Made by a program: the position numbers and the translations under genes | In this document: in pieces, positions 43,294 to 50,807 of the stretch | Layout: each line of letters starts with the position of its first letter | Position numbering within the stretch: the stretch's first letter is position 1 | Source of the DNA: Anaerolineales bacterium UBA5195 | Lineage (GTDB): Bacteria; Chloroflexota; Anaerolineae; Anaerolineales; Villigracilaceae | Assembly (NCBI GenBank): GCA_002412925.1 | Contig: DHVZ01000033.1 | Span: 1 to 64,000 of the forward strand | Direction of reading: 5' to 3' | DNA length: 64,000 bases | Notes under the pieces: generated by a model | What the model was told of the DNA's origin: nothing | The model's input: the letters and a program-made list of their open reading frames with translations, nothing else | The model's database searches: none

Positions 43294-43644
43294 CTATGGC
43301 TTGGGGATGTACAGGGTGCGCATAAAGCTGCTGTAGAAATGCAGGATGGTTGCAACATCCTGTTCGGTGCAGCCTGCCAAAAGCTTGATCTCAGCGTCGC
43401 GCTTAACTGTATCAAAAGTGCATAAGATTCCCGTTAGTGCCGTGCCCCCCAGGGAGCCAATCCAAAGATCTATCCCGTCGCCATCCCCGGCAGTCGTGCC
43501 TTCGATATAGCCGTAATCCAGCGGGTAAATGAGATCGGGGTAACGTGGATGCGCCGCGCCGCTGGGCCGATCTATGACCAGTTTGTGAGTGCTTAACAGG
43601 GTTTCAAGGGTGGCCCAAAATTTGGGATCAGCGTTTAAATTCAT
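43294..43644 (-). CDS. Short inorganic-pyrophosphatase-like protein
   Basis: A 116-residue protein, shorter than usual class I pyrophosphatases (about 165-180). The active-site elements remain: YPLDYGYIEGT (Tyr and substrate loop), the metal-binding acidic cluster DGDGID in place of DGDPxD, and DTVKRDAEIK matching the DxxxxDxK pair of aspartates and lysine. The usual N-terminal strand with Glu and Lys is trimmed. It overlaps the 2H phosphoesterase gene by 17 nt. In this operon it could remove the pyrophosphate made by CofC, drawing F420 synthesis forward. That link is an inference; a specialised phosphatase is possible. Confidence 0.75.
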   Translation of the reverse strand: MNLNADPKFWATLETLLSTHKLVIDRPSGAAHPRYPDLIYPLDYGYIEGTTAGDGDGIDLWIGSLGGTALTGILCTFDTVKRDAEIKLLAGCTEQDVATILHFYSSFMRTLYIPKP

Positions 43645-44167
43645 AGCGGTTTGAGATGACAGCGGCTGTTCCTGCGCTTTGAAAACCGACGGTGAGATTA
43701 TCGATTTCTATTTTCCAGTTGAAAGAACGGGCGGATAATAATTTTAACAGGCAAGGCAGGTTTTCATGGGTGACATCGCCAAACCCGATGGTGATGTGCG
43801 GCATCCAGAATGACGGTGCATAATACGGGCTGACATCTGTTCCGAGTGGGGTGGTTCTATCCCAGAGTGTTTTATGGATGCGGCTGAGTTCGCCGGTGCG
43901 GACAAGCGGAATGTAGACGACCGGGTTTTCACCGGTAAAGATTGATACTCCGGTTGTCTGGATTGTGAAGGGATGAATTTCGGCGGTAATTTCTTTCAGG
44001 ACGATTTCCAGGTTGGGCCAATCGAAATCCTCGGCAATCAGCCATGAAAAGTGTGGAAAGGGTGTGATCTTGACGCCTGTCAGCCCGCAAGACTGTTCCA
44101 ACTCTTGCCAGATCTGGTAGACAAGGGTTTCGTGGGCTTGGTCGAGAAGTGAAAATAAACCATGCAT
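43628..44167 (-). CDS. 2H phosphoesterase (2'-5' RNA ligase-like)
   Basis: A 179-residue member of the 2H phosphoesterase superfamily with the two H-x-[ST]-like elements HFSWL (residues about 39-43) and HITIG (about 129-133) that form the catalytic pair. Relatives open 2',3'-cyclic phosphates or ligate RNA ends; others act on small cyclic phosphodiesters. Its ATG shares one nucleotide with the cofE stop (TGATG). A member of this family inside an F420 operon is unexpected. Possible roles are processing of a cyclic phosphodiester side product of the CofD reaction or chance placement; neither is shown. Confidence 0.8.
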   Translation of the reverse strand: MHGLFSLLDQAHETLVYQIWQELEQSCGLTGVKITPFPHFSWLIAEDFDWPNLEIVLKEITAEIHPFTIQTTGVSIFTGENPVVYIPLVRTGELSRIHKTLWDRTTPLGTDVSPYYAPSFWMPHITIGFGDVTHENLPCLLKLLSARSFNWKIEIDNLTVGFQSAGTAAVISNRYEFKR

Positions 44168-44937
44168 CAGCGGAACAGATCCTGGTCTTTGGGGCGCAGG
44201 ATTTCCTTAAGCTTCCCCTCGCCTAGCGGATAGGGGAACCCGCGCACATGGACAGCGGGCCTCCCCTCGGCGGCCTGACCCATGGCGAGCGAAGCGGCGG
44301 CGGCGAGTTCATCAGCCGCGCCAAGGATGGTAATTTGCAGTGCGTACCCGAAAAGGTCTTTCCAGCCACGCTCATCGATCAACCCGGGCAGCCCGGAAAG
44401 GCCGATGGCAACGCCGACTGTCCCGATCCGCCAGGCGCGACCATGCGAGTCGATGATCAACACGCCGAGACTTTTTCCGCTGGCTGCTTCCAGTTTTTCG
44501 CGGATTTCAGCGGCAGATTGGTCGGGGTTTTCCGGGAGCAGCAGCACCCATTCTTCGGACTCATTGCCGTCCCCGGCGACGTTGGAGTGATCGATGCCCG
44601 CATTGGCGCAGATAAAACCGAGCCTGTGCTCGACAATCACCGACCCCATCCGCGTGCGGAGAATTTCATTGCTTTCGCGCAAGATCAATTCCGCCAGACG
44701 GGGATCTTTGCCGCTTTTATCAGATAACTCCAAAGCAGCCGGTGAAGGCGTCACGGTCGCGAGGTTGACCAACCGGTTTTCAGCCTTGCTGACTATTTTT
44801 TGCGCCAGGACGAGGATGTCGCCGTTTTCGAGCGCGATACCAGTTTTCTGAAGGGCAGCTAGAAGAATATCCGCCAGGTTGTCGTCCGGGCGGATGAAAG
44901 GGATGTCAGCGAGAGGGGTGATGGTTAACGGTTGCAA
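44167..44937 (-). CDS. cofE: CofE, coenzyme F420-0:L-glutamate ligase
   Basis: A 256-residue GTP-dependent ligase that adds gamma-linked glutamates to F420-0. Signature segments are GDILVLAQKIVSKAENRLV (N-terminal), RTRMGSVIVEHRLGFICANAGIDHSN, VLIIDSHGRAWRIGTVGVAIG with the metal/GTP-binding Asp, and DLFGYALQIT. It lacks the C-terminal nitroreductase domain of actinobacterial FbiB; a separate nitroreductase in the operon may supply it. It lies 14 nt after npdG. Confidence 0.94.
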   Translation of the reverse strand: MQPLTITPLADIPFIRPDDNLADILLAALQKTGIALENGDILVLAQKIVSKAENRLVNLATVTPSPAALELSDKSGKDPRLAELILRESNEILRTRMGSVIVEHRLGFICANAGIDHSNVAGDGNESEEWVLLLPENPDQSAAEIREKLEAASGKSLGVLIIDSHGRAWRIGTVGVAIGLSGLPGLIDERGWKDLFGYALQITILGAADELAAAASLAMGQAAEGRPAVHVRGFPYPLGEGKLKEILRPKDQDLFR

Positions 44938-44951
44938 AATTTGTCCGCAGA

Positions 44952-45617
44952 TTATTTTAATCCCGTGATTTTTATGCCTGCGCTGGTTGAACTGTATTGC
45001 TTATTCATGTAAATCAACAAACTGGTCAGGCCTTCAACAACAACGGAGTTTTCAATCGGGCCGGCATCCCAACCGGTCAGCCCGGCGGCTTCGACGAGCT
45101 TAAGGACTTCCTGGCGGGCTTCTTTGGACGAACCTGTCACCAATACGTCACAGGGTATTGCTTCGCCATGCATCAGGTGTTCGAAAGCGATGTTCTGGAA
45201 GGCGTCCACTACTTCCACGCCTGCGCCCAGCACCTCGCGGGCCTCTTGCGCCGCGGAACCGGCCGGGGGCATCTGCACTTTGATCACCTTCGGCGGGACG
45301 AGCGGCACGGTCACGTCGACCAGGATTTTTCCCTGTAAAGCTTCTTTGACGGTTTCCAGGGTATCCTTATGCGCGCTATATGGAACCGTCAGCACCGCGA
45401 GATCAGCTTTTTGCGCGGCGGCCAGATTTTCCAGCCCTTCGACTGCTCCTTTTCCATCCAGCATTTCGGTCAATTCGGCTGCGACAGCCTGGGCTTTTTC
45501 AGCTACCCTCGAGCCGATGATGACTTTGTAACCAGCTTTGGCCCAGCGAAAAGCCAGTCCCTTGCCTTCTTTTCCGGTTCCGCCGAGCACGGCGATGGTC
45601 ATTAACAGATCAGACAT
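44952..45617 (-). CDS. npdG: NADPH:F420 oxidoreductase (NpdG/Fno)
   Basis: A 221-residue dinucleotide-binding protein: IAVLGGTGKEGKGLAFRWAKAGYKVIIGSR at 8-37 with the GGTGxxG loop and the SR pair that recognises the NADP 2'-phosphate. F420-binding parts include LTVPYSAHKDTLE, DVTVPLVPP and AFQNIAFEHL. It moves hydride between NADPH and F420, supplying F420H2 for the LLM and PPOX enzymes. It is the first gene of the nine-gene operon. AGAGGA precedes the ATG, and a TATAAA-like -10 lies near 45672 on the minus strand. An alternative start five codons in is possible. Confidence 0.93.
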   Translation of the reverse strand: MSDLLMTIAVLGGTGKEGKGLAFRWAKAGYKVIIGSRVAEKAQAVAAELTEMLDGKGAVEGLENLAAAQKADLAVLTVPYSAHKDTLETVKEALQGKILVDVTVPLVPPKVIKVQMPPAGSAAQEAREVLGAGVEVVDAFQNIAFEHLMHGEAIPCDVLVTGSSKEARQEVLKLVEAAGLTGWDAGPIENSVVVEGLTSLLIYMNKQYSSTSAGIKITGLK

Positions 45618-45710
45618 TTTTCCTCTTTTTTGACTTGGGTGTTTTGGAAGTGGAAGCTTGCTCCCGCGATTTTTATATTAGCGGTGGCGGGCCACCACAC
45701 TCTTGAGCAG

Positions 45711-47039
45711 CTAAAATCTTTCCTGATAGCGTTTCCAGGTCTTGGTTGCCAGCTCGCGTGATTTGGCCGCGATTTCCTTTTCGTCCAGGGTCAGCAATTG
45801 GCGGTCTTGCATCAGTACTTTCCCGGCGACGATCGTGGTTGTGACCAGGCTGTCGCGGAAGCCAAACAGAATGTGCCAGGGCAGGTTCCCATCTGACAAA
45901 GGGGTGGGTGGGTCGTAATCGACAAAGATCAAATCGGCAGCGGCGCCGGGTTTAAGCACGCCCACTTCCACTGGAAAAAACAGATTGGCCAGGGCGGCGT
46001 TGTTATAAATCGCCAGATCGGTGATGGTGTCACCGCCCATCCGGCGCGGATCGCCATGGTGCAGTTTATGGACAAGGTAGGCGGTTTTCCATTCTTCCCA
46101 CATGGCGTTCGAGAATCCATCGTTGCCCAGGCAGACTTTGATGCCTTTGCCGAGCATCTGCTCAACCGGAGAAACGCCAACCGCGTTGTTCATGTTCGAG
46201 CGCGGCTGGTGGGTGACCCAGGTGCCGCTTTCGGCGAGGACCTCCATCTCGCTCTCATCCACGTGGATGCAGTGGGCGGCGATACTGTGCGGACCAAGGA
46301 TCCCGTGTTGTTTAAGCCAGTGCGTCGGGCGCATCCCGGATTTTTGTTGCACGGCGAAACCGTCATCCTGGCTTTCAGAGAGATGGGTGTGGAAACCAAC
46401 TTCATCTTCAACGGCGGCGCGGCACAAATCAAGAGTCTCATCTGAAAGCGTCAGGCAGGCGTGCAGTCCGAAAGCTGCGCCAAGGAGTTGGCTTTTTGCC
46501 TTCTTGATAAAACGCGCATTTTCGGCAATTCCAGCCCTGGTTTTTTCAGGGCCGTCGCGGTCGGTCACTTCATAGCACAGCGAGGCGCGTACTCCGGCCT
46601 GCTCCACCGCTTCGGCGATGACATCCAGTGAACCATCGATGAAGTTGGGCGAGGCGTGGTGGTCGATCAGGGTTGTCGTGCCATGCCGGATGGCATCCAT
46701 GAGACAGAGCAAAGCCGAATAACGGACATCCTCGGCGTTTAGGGATTTATCGAGCGGCCACCAGAGCTTTTCCAGGATTTGGGCAAAATTGGCTGGCGCC
46801 TCGCCAGGAATGGCCATTCCGCGTGAGAATGCGCCGTAGAAATGGGTGTGCGCACAGATGTTCCCGGGTAGGACCAGTTGTCCATGCGCGTTAACCAGCG
46901 AGGCGTGCGGGAAGCGTTCGCGCAGGACGGAATCCGGCCCCAGATCGGCTATTTTCCCGTCAGCAATATAAATTCCCCAGCCCGGCAAAACCCGGTTCGG
47001 TTTTTCCCAGGTAACGAGTGTAGCATTTGTGATCAGCAT
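45711..47039 (-). CDS. ssnA: SsnA-like amidohydrolase (putative aminohydrolase)
   Basis: A 442-residue metal-dependent hydrolase from the ATG at 47037-47039 (GAGGAAA ribosome site), exactly the length of E. coli SsnA as recalled. Metal-binding motifs are HTH in NICAHTHFYG, DHHASP in TTLIDHHASPN, H in GFHTHLSE, AAHCIHVD and the final Asp in CLGNDGFS. It belongs to the TrzA/AtzA-like subgroup that deaminates or dehalogenates heterocycles such as guanine. ssnA is linked to xdhD and ygfM in the selenium-dependent molybdenum hydroxylase gene set of other bacteria; all three types occur in this window. The substrate is probably a purine-like or cyclic amide compound. Confidence 0.85.
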   Translation of the reverse strand: MLITNATLVTWEKPNRVLPGWGIYIADGKIADLGPDSVLRERFPHASLVNAHGQLVLPGNICAHTHFYGAFSRGMAIPGEAPANFAQILEKLWWPLDKSLNAEDVRYSALLCLMDAIRHGTTTLIDHHASPNFIDGSLDVIAEAVEQAGVRASLCYEVTDRDGPEKTRAGIAENARFIKKAKSQLLGAAFGLHACLTLSDETLDLCRAAVEDEVGFHTHLSESQDDGFAVQQKSGMRPTHWLKQHGILGPHSIAAHCIHVDESEMEVLAESGTWVTHQPRSNMNNAVGVSPVEQMLGKGIKVCLGNDGFSNAMWEEWKTAYLVHKLHHGDPRRMGGDTITDLAIYNNAALANLFFPVEVGVLKPGAAADLIFVDYDPPTPLSDGNLPWHILFGFRDSLVTTTIVAGKVLMQDRQLLTLDEKEIAAKSRELATKTWKRYQERF

Positions 47040-47129
47040 GGTTTCCTCGTAAAAATTCAACCCAGTTTTTAGCTCTTTGGGAATCTCCAAAATGTGGCAC
47101 TATTCACGGGAAATCCCGAAGCCCAAGTT

Positions 47130-49724
47130 TTAACCCAGGCCGAATTGTTTTGGGTCGGGCAGGGGCGTGCCGCCGAGCGCCATGTCTGAAAGCACCCGGT
47201 AGACTTCTTCCTTGAGTTCTGCGTCAATGCCATATAAGTGCGGATACAGGGCAGCCAGCACGCCGTCGCTCGGCGTATAGCGTAAATATTTGAGCGCTGC
47301 CTGGCGATATTCCTCGTTTTCGTCTTTGAGCGCCAGCATGAAAACATCGGTGGCGGGTTGGCCGGGAATGATCCCCATGCCGTATTTCCCGGCCAGTTCG
47401 ATCAACCAGGGTGTATCGGCTGCGGCCTTCAGGCGCACGGGAACGTGTGGGTCGGGTTGCTGGCGGGCTTCGAGCATCTCAACCGCTACGTTTCGAACAG
47501 CCCATTGCTCATCCTCCACCTGAACTTTTTCGAGCAATTCGGTTGCCCAGGGCTCAGGGATGCGCGCCAGGCCAAAAACGATGGCGCGGCGCATCAGAAT
47601 ATCTTTACTGGTAATCCCTTCGCGCAGGGCTTCGCGGCCTTCCGTGGGGTGATTCGCCAGGGCCTCGGCGGCAACGACGCGCAACTGCTCGTCGCCTTGC
47701 AAGAGAGCTGTCGCAACGGCCTCCAGCGCCTGGTTGGAGCCAATCCGTACCAGGGCCAGGCAGGCTGCCTGTTGGGTAGGCCCGGTCGAATTGGCAGCCA
47801 GGCTGATCAGCGCGTCCACCGCTTTTCCATCCCGCGTGACACCCGAACCGAGCGCGGCCAGCCTGCGCAGGTCGTTCGATGGAGCCAGCATCAACTGGCG
47901 GAAGAGCGCGTCCACGCTGGGATCTCCGCTTAAGGCAAAGGCCGCCAGTGCCTGTCCGCGCAGGCCAAGCGGATTGTCCTCGTTTTGGAGCACCTGCACC
48001 AGGGTAGCCATGACACTTCCGCGCCAGGGTGCATTTCGCGGGGCATCGCGCAGCAGGCGCGCAGTGGTCAGCCTGGGGCGCATTAAAACGTGGTCTTCCA
48101 GCGCCAGCAGCTCGTTGACAATTTTGGTTGCGTCGCCGAAAGCGGCCATATAACGCAGTGTGGAGGTTTGGCCTGCCCAGGCAGGTTGTTGGAGAATTGT
48201 CTCGGCGGCGTTGGTGCCAGCCAATCCCTTCCCGGCCAGGTAGCCCATGAAAACGGGATGCGAAAACCGCACCCGGCTTCCGCCATGAGCGGCCAGCAAA
48301 CCCGAAACGGTCAGTTTAGAAATCAGGCTGGAACTTGCCGCCTGCACTGGTTGTTCAGTACTCTTCTTTGAGTCTTTCTTTGCATCGACGGCTGGGGCGG
48401 CGGTCTCCCCTTCAACTGCCACGGCTCCGACAGGCGGAGTCTCGTCTGGCAGGGTCACAGCCTCAACAGCCATCGCTTCGGCGGTTTCCAGGGGTTCAAA
48501 CGATTTGGTCCAGTCTCGGGCATGCCGGCTGTCGAAAATGGGAAGTCCGTTCATGCTGGCCTGCACACCGACGATATATAGCGCTTCTTCGGGGATGTTG
48601 GCGGGCGTCAGGCGCCGGATGTGGGCATCGATGGCGTCCACCGGTCGCGCGCCGCGCGCATCCCCAGCGAAAGCGCTCCAAATTTTGAGGGTGTATTCCA
48701 GCGGGGTCAGGCCAAAATTATCGGTTGAGAGCCAGCGCTCAACCAGGATTGGGTCCAGTGCCGTGCTGGTGGTCTGCGCCCAGGCTTCCATGGCGACGTA
48801 TTTTTGCCATAATGCGGACCATTTTTTTAGATAATTGGTTTGTTGCTCCGCCGCCCAAGGCATGATCGCCAGCGCCGCAAAACCAAGTGACAGGATGCCA
48901 TCCACGTGCTCGGGTGCGCCCGTGGTGACGACCCGCGTTTTGGGGAATTGCCGCAGGACCACCCGCAGGAAGGTGGTCACTTCCTGGATAGCGGCCTGGG
49001 GGAGTTCGTCCACACCATCCAATAACAGTAGGGCGCGGCCGCTGGTGAAGGCATATTGCACGAATCCGGGAATGCGCGGTGCGTCGAAGACACCCGCAGA
49101 TTGAGATAGTTTTTCGGCGATGGGAGCCAGGAAGTCTTCCGGTTTTTGCGGGTTATTGAGCGGCAATCCCAAGTCAGCGACGTGGATAAAAAATGGAATG
49201 GACTGGTGGAGAGTTGATACTTCGGGGGCGCGGTTGACGATCTGGGCGGCCAGGTGCGCCAGCGCGCTGGTTTTTCCCGTTCCGGGTTGGCCGGTGATGA
49301 CGATTTGCATCCCGCCCGAGAGCGCTTCGTGGATGGTTAAGGTTGGCGCGTTGTAGACCGCCCCCAATTCTGGATAGGTGGGTAAATACGGCAGAGCCTT
49401 TTCGACGATGTCTTGATGCGGGATGGGGCTTTTTGGTTCACTAAAAGCCGGGGGTGCCAGCAAGAGAGTCGGCATGGCAATTTCGTCCAGTGCAAAGAGC
49501 GATGCAGCCAGGTGCAGTCCCTGTGTCTGTTTGTAAACGATTTTCCGATGTGTCTCTTCCAGGCCTGAACTCGCCTGCAGGGCGCGTTCTTTTCGTTTTG
49601 CCCGTTGAGCTTCCAACAACTGATCAATCAAGGGACGCGACAATGTGATGGCCCACCAAATGATGGTGGCGATTGCCATACCGATGAAAAATGAGATGGT
49701 ATCGAAATGGAAATTAAGGCGCAT
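47130..49724 (-). CDS. Membrane-anchored NACHT-type STAND NTPase with HEAT repeats
   Basis: An 864-residue protein. One hydrophobic helix (about 10-29) anchors it, followed by basic residues. The NTPase has Walker A GQPGTGKT (145-152) and a NACHT-type Walker B ALLLLDGVDE (231-240). After an acidic, Ala/Pro-rich linker (about 430-470) come at least seven HEAT-like helical repeats (about 540-860; for example LRRLAALGSGVTRDGKAVDALISLAANS and ALVRIGSNQALEAVATALLQGDEQLRVVAAEALANH). STAND proteins switch on by NTP-dependent oligomerisation when the repeat domain senses a ligand; some act in phage defence. No effector domain is visible. No defence genes adjoin it directly. Confidence 0.82.
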   Translation of the reverse strand: MRLNFHFDTISFFIGMAIATIIWWAITLSRPLIDQLLEAQRAKRKERALQASSGLEETHRKIVYKQTQGLHLAASLFALDEIAMPTLLLAPPAFSEPKSPIPHQDIVEKALPYLPTYPELGAVYNAPTLTIHEALSGGMQIVITGQPGTGKTSALAHLAAQIVNRAPEVSTLHQSIPFFIHVADLGLPLNNPQKPEDFLAPIAEKLSQSAGVFDAPRIPGFVQYAFTSGRALLLLDGVDELPQAAIQEVTTFLRVVLRQFPKTRVVTTGAPEHVDGILSLGFAALAIMPWAAEQQTNYLKKWSALWQKYVAMEAWAQTTSTALDPILVERWLSTDNFGLTPLEYTLKIWSAFAGDARGARPVDAIDAHIRRLTPANIPEEALYIVGVQASMNGLPIFDSRHARDWTKSFEPLETAEAMAVEAVTLPDETPPVGAVAVEGETAAPAVDAKKDSKKSTEQPVQAASSSLISKLTVSGLLAAHGGSRVRFSHPVFMGYLAGKGLAGTNAAETILQQPAWAGQTSTLRYMAAFGDATKIVNELLALEDHVLMRPRLTTARLLRDAPRNAPWRGSVMATLVQVLQNEDNPLGLRGQALAAFALSGDPSVDALFRQLMLAPSNDLRRLAALGSGVTRDGKAVDALISLAANSTGPTQQAACLALVRIGSNQALEAVATALLQGDEQLRVVAAEALANHPTEGREALREGITSKDILMRRAIVFGLARIPEPWATELLEKVQVEDEQWAVRNVAVEMLEARQQPDPHVPVRLKAAADTPWLIELAGKYGMGIIPGQPATDVFMLALKDENEEYRQAALKYLRYTPSDGVLAALYPHLYGIDAELKEEVYRVLSDMALGGTPLPDPKQFGLG

Positions 49725-49769
49725 GAGAGCCTCTGGGGGTGCGACTTGAACCTGGGGACTTGGAAAACG

Positions 49770-50471
49770 TTAGTTCGAATATAGAATTCTGCCGCACATC
49801 GGACAATGAACCAGTTGCGCGGAGGTTCTGACTGATTGGGCATATCCCGGTGTCAGGGATGAGCCGCAGGTATCACAGGAATTTTCGATAACCTGTGAAA
49901 CAGCCATCCCGGAGCGTTTCTGACGCAGGGAATCGTACAACTCCAGCACATCTGCACTGATGACGGGCAGTACGGCGAGACGTTGGGCGTTCAGGTTGTC
50001 AGATTCTTTTTGCAGGGAATTTTGCTCGGTCTGGAGAGCCGCATTTTCGCCGATCACCTTTCCGTGGGTCACTTGCAGGTCTTCCTGGGCTTCTGCCAGC
50101 TTTGCGTTTGCCGCCTCGGCGGCCAGCATGGCTTCGAGTTGATTGTCCTCCAGAATGGCAAGGTGACGCTTTAGTGCGGCAATCTCATTTTGTAAATCCT
50201 GTAACTCTTTGGGGTTTTGGATTTTCCCGCTGTACAGGCTGGATTCGACCTGCTCGAGTTTGACACGCTGACTGTTGGCCGTGTACTCGGCTGTTTTGAG
50301 CACTTTTTCAGCCTCATGCTGCTCCGTTCTGGCGGATTCCAGGATTTGCCGGGCAGCCTGAAGTTCAGCGTTGTTTTCCAGCAATGCCTGAATGGCTGAC
50401 AGGCGTGTTGTGACCTGGTTAAGGCGGCTGTCGATTTGTTGCAAACGGTAAAGTTGCAGGGCTAGGCTCAT
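49770..50471 (-). CDS. Coiled-coil protein with C-terminal C4 zinc ribbon (COG1579-like)
   Basis: A 233-residue protein. Residues about 10-170 form a long antiparallel coiled coil (LEQVESSLYSGKIQNPKELQDLQNEIAALKRHL is the family-typical tip, Y-S-G-K-I-x-N-P-K-E). A zinc ribbon follows with CDTCG near 195-199 and CPMCG near 221-225. Related proteins bind nucleic acid or Nif3-type partners; the function is poorly known. The gene's upstream DNA holds AATGTGTCTGACAA, also found before the FAD-subunit gene. TATAAT 8 nt before the ATG could be its -10, which would leave almost no leader. Confidence 0.85.
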   Translation of the reverse strand: MSLALQLYRLQQIDSRLNQVTTRLSAIQALLENNAELQAARQILESARTEQHEAEKVLKTAEYTANSQRVKLEQVESSLYSGKIQNPKELQDLQNEIAALKRHLAILEDNQLEAMLAAEAANAKLAEAQEDLQVTHGKVIGENAALQTEQNSLQKESDNLNAQRLAVLPVISADVLELYDSLRQKRSGMAVSQVIENSCDTCGSSLTPGYAQSVRTSAQLVHCPMCGRILYSN

Positions 50472-50807
50472 TGATAGAATTATACACGTTGAAAGTGCAG
50501 AATGTGTCTGACAATCTGGACAGTTTTATTATCAGCAGTTCACGTAATATCTCGCACACCCAAAATCGAAAATCCTTTCAACTTTCGTGAAATACTGATT
50601 AATAGTGTTGTTATCTTCCAAATGGATTTCGTTTTACGGGCAAAACCCTCACCCTGCCCTCTCCCGCCGGGGGATGGGAAACTGCCCGGGTTAAAAATCA
50701 TAAAAATCGGGGCGGGGGTAACTCCTCGCGATAAGGTAGCAACTTGGATTAAAGTAATAGCCCGGCAGGGTCAATGCCGGGCAACTGAGGGCCGGGGACT
50801 GTCACGC
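50472..50807. other. Intergenic region with repeat elements, no gene
   Basis: From left to right it holds the promoter area of the zinc-ribbon gene with TTGTCAGACACATT on the minus strand (50501-50514), a copy of the AGTTCACG...CACCCAAAATCG repeat (50531-50605), a REP-like remnant (CCCTCACCCTGCCCTCTCCC at about 50647-50666) and a GC-rich tail with CCCGGCAGGGTCAATGCCGGG, which can act as a terminator for the serine-hydrolase-side genes on the plus strand only. A 228-codon plus-strand frame here is a shadow of the hydrolase gene. Confidence 0.5.
50531..50605 (+). repeat. Interspersed repeat, copy 1
   Basis: ATCAGCAGTTCACGTAATAT, then CTCGCACACCCAAAATCG, then TTTCAACTTTCGTGAAATAC and TGATTAATAG. 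Compared with the copy at 62625-62710 about two-thirds of the bases agree, with the blocks CACCCAAAATCG and TTTCAACTTTC identical. The two ends are partly complementary. Confidence 0.6.

Noticed and set aside
49728..49765. Possible tRNA 3' fragment on the minus strand (CCAGGTTCAAGTCGCACC)
   Set aside because: The TTCAAGT loop has no complementary T-stem and no acceptor or anticodon arm can be drawn. It is probably chance.
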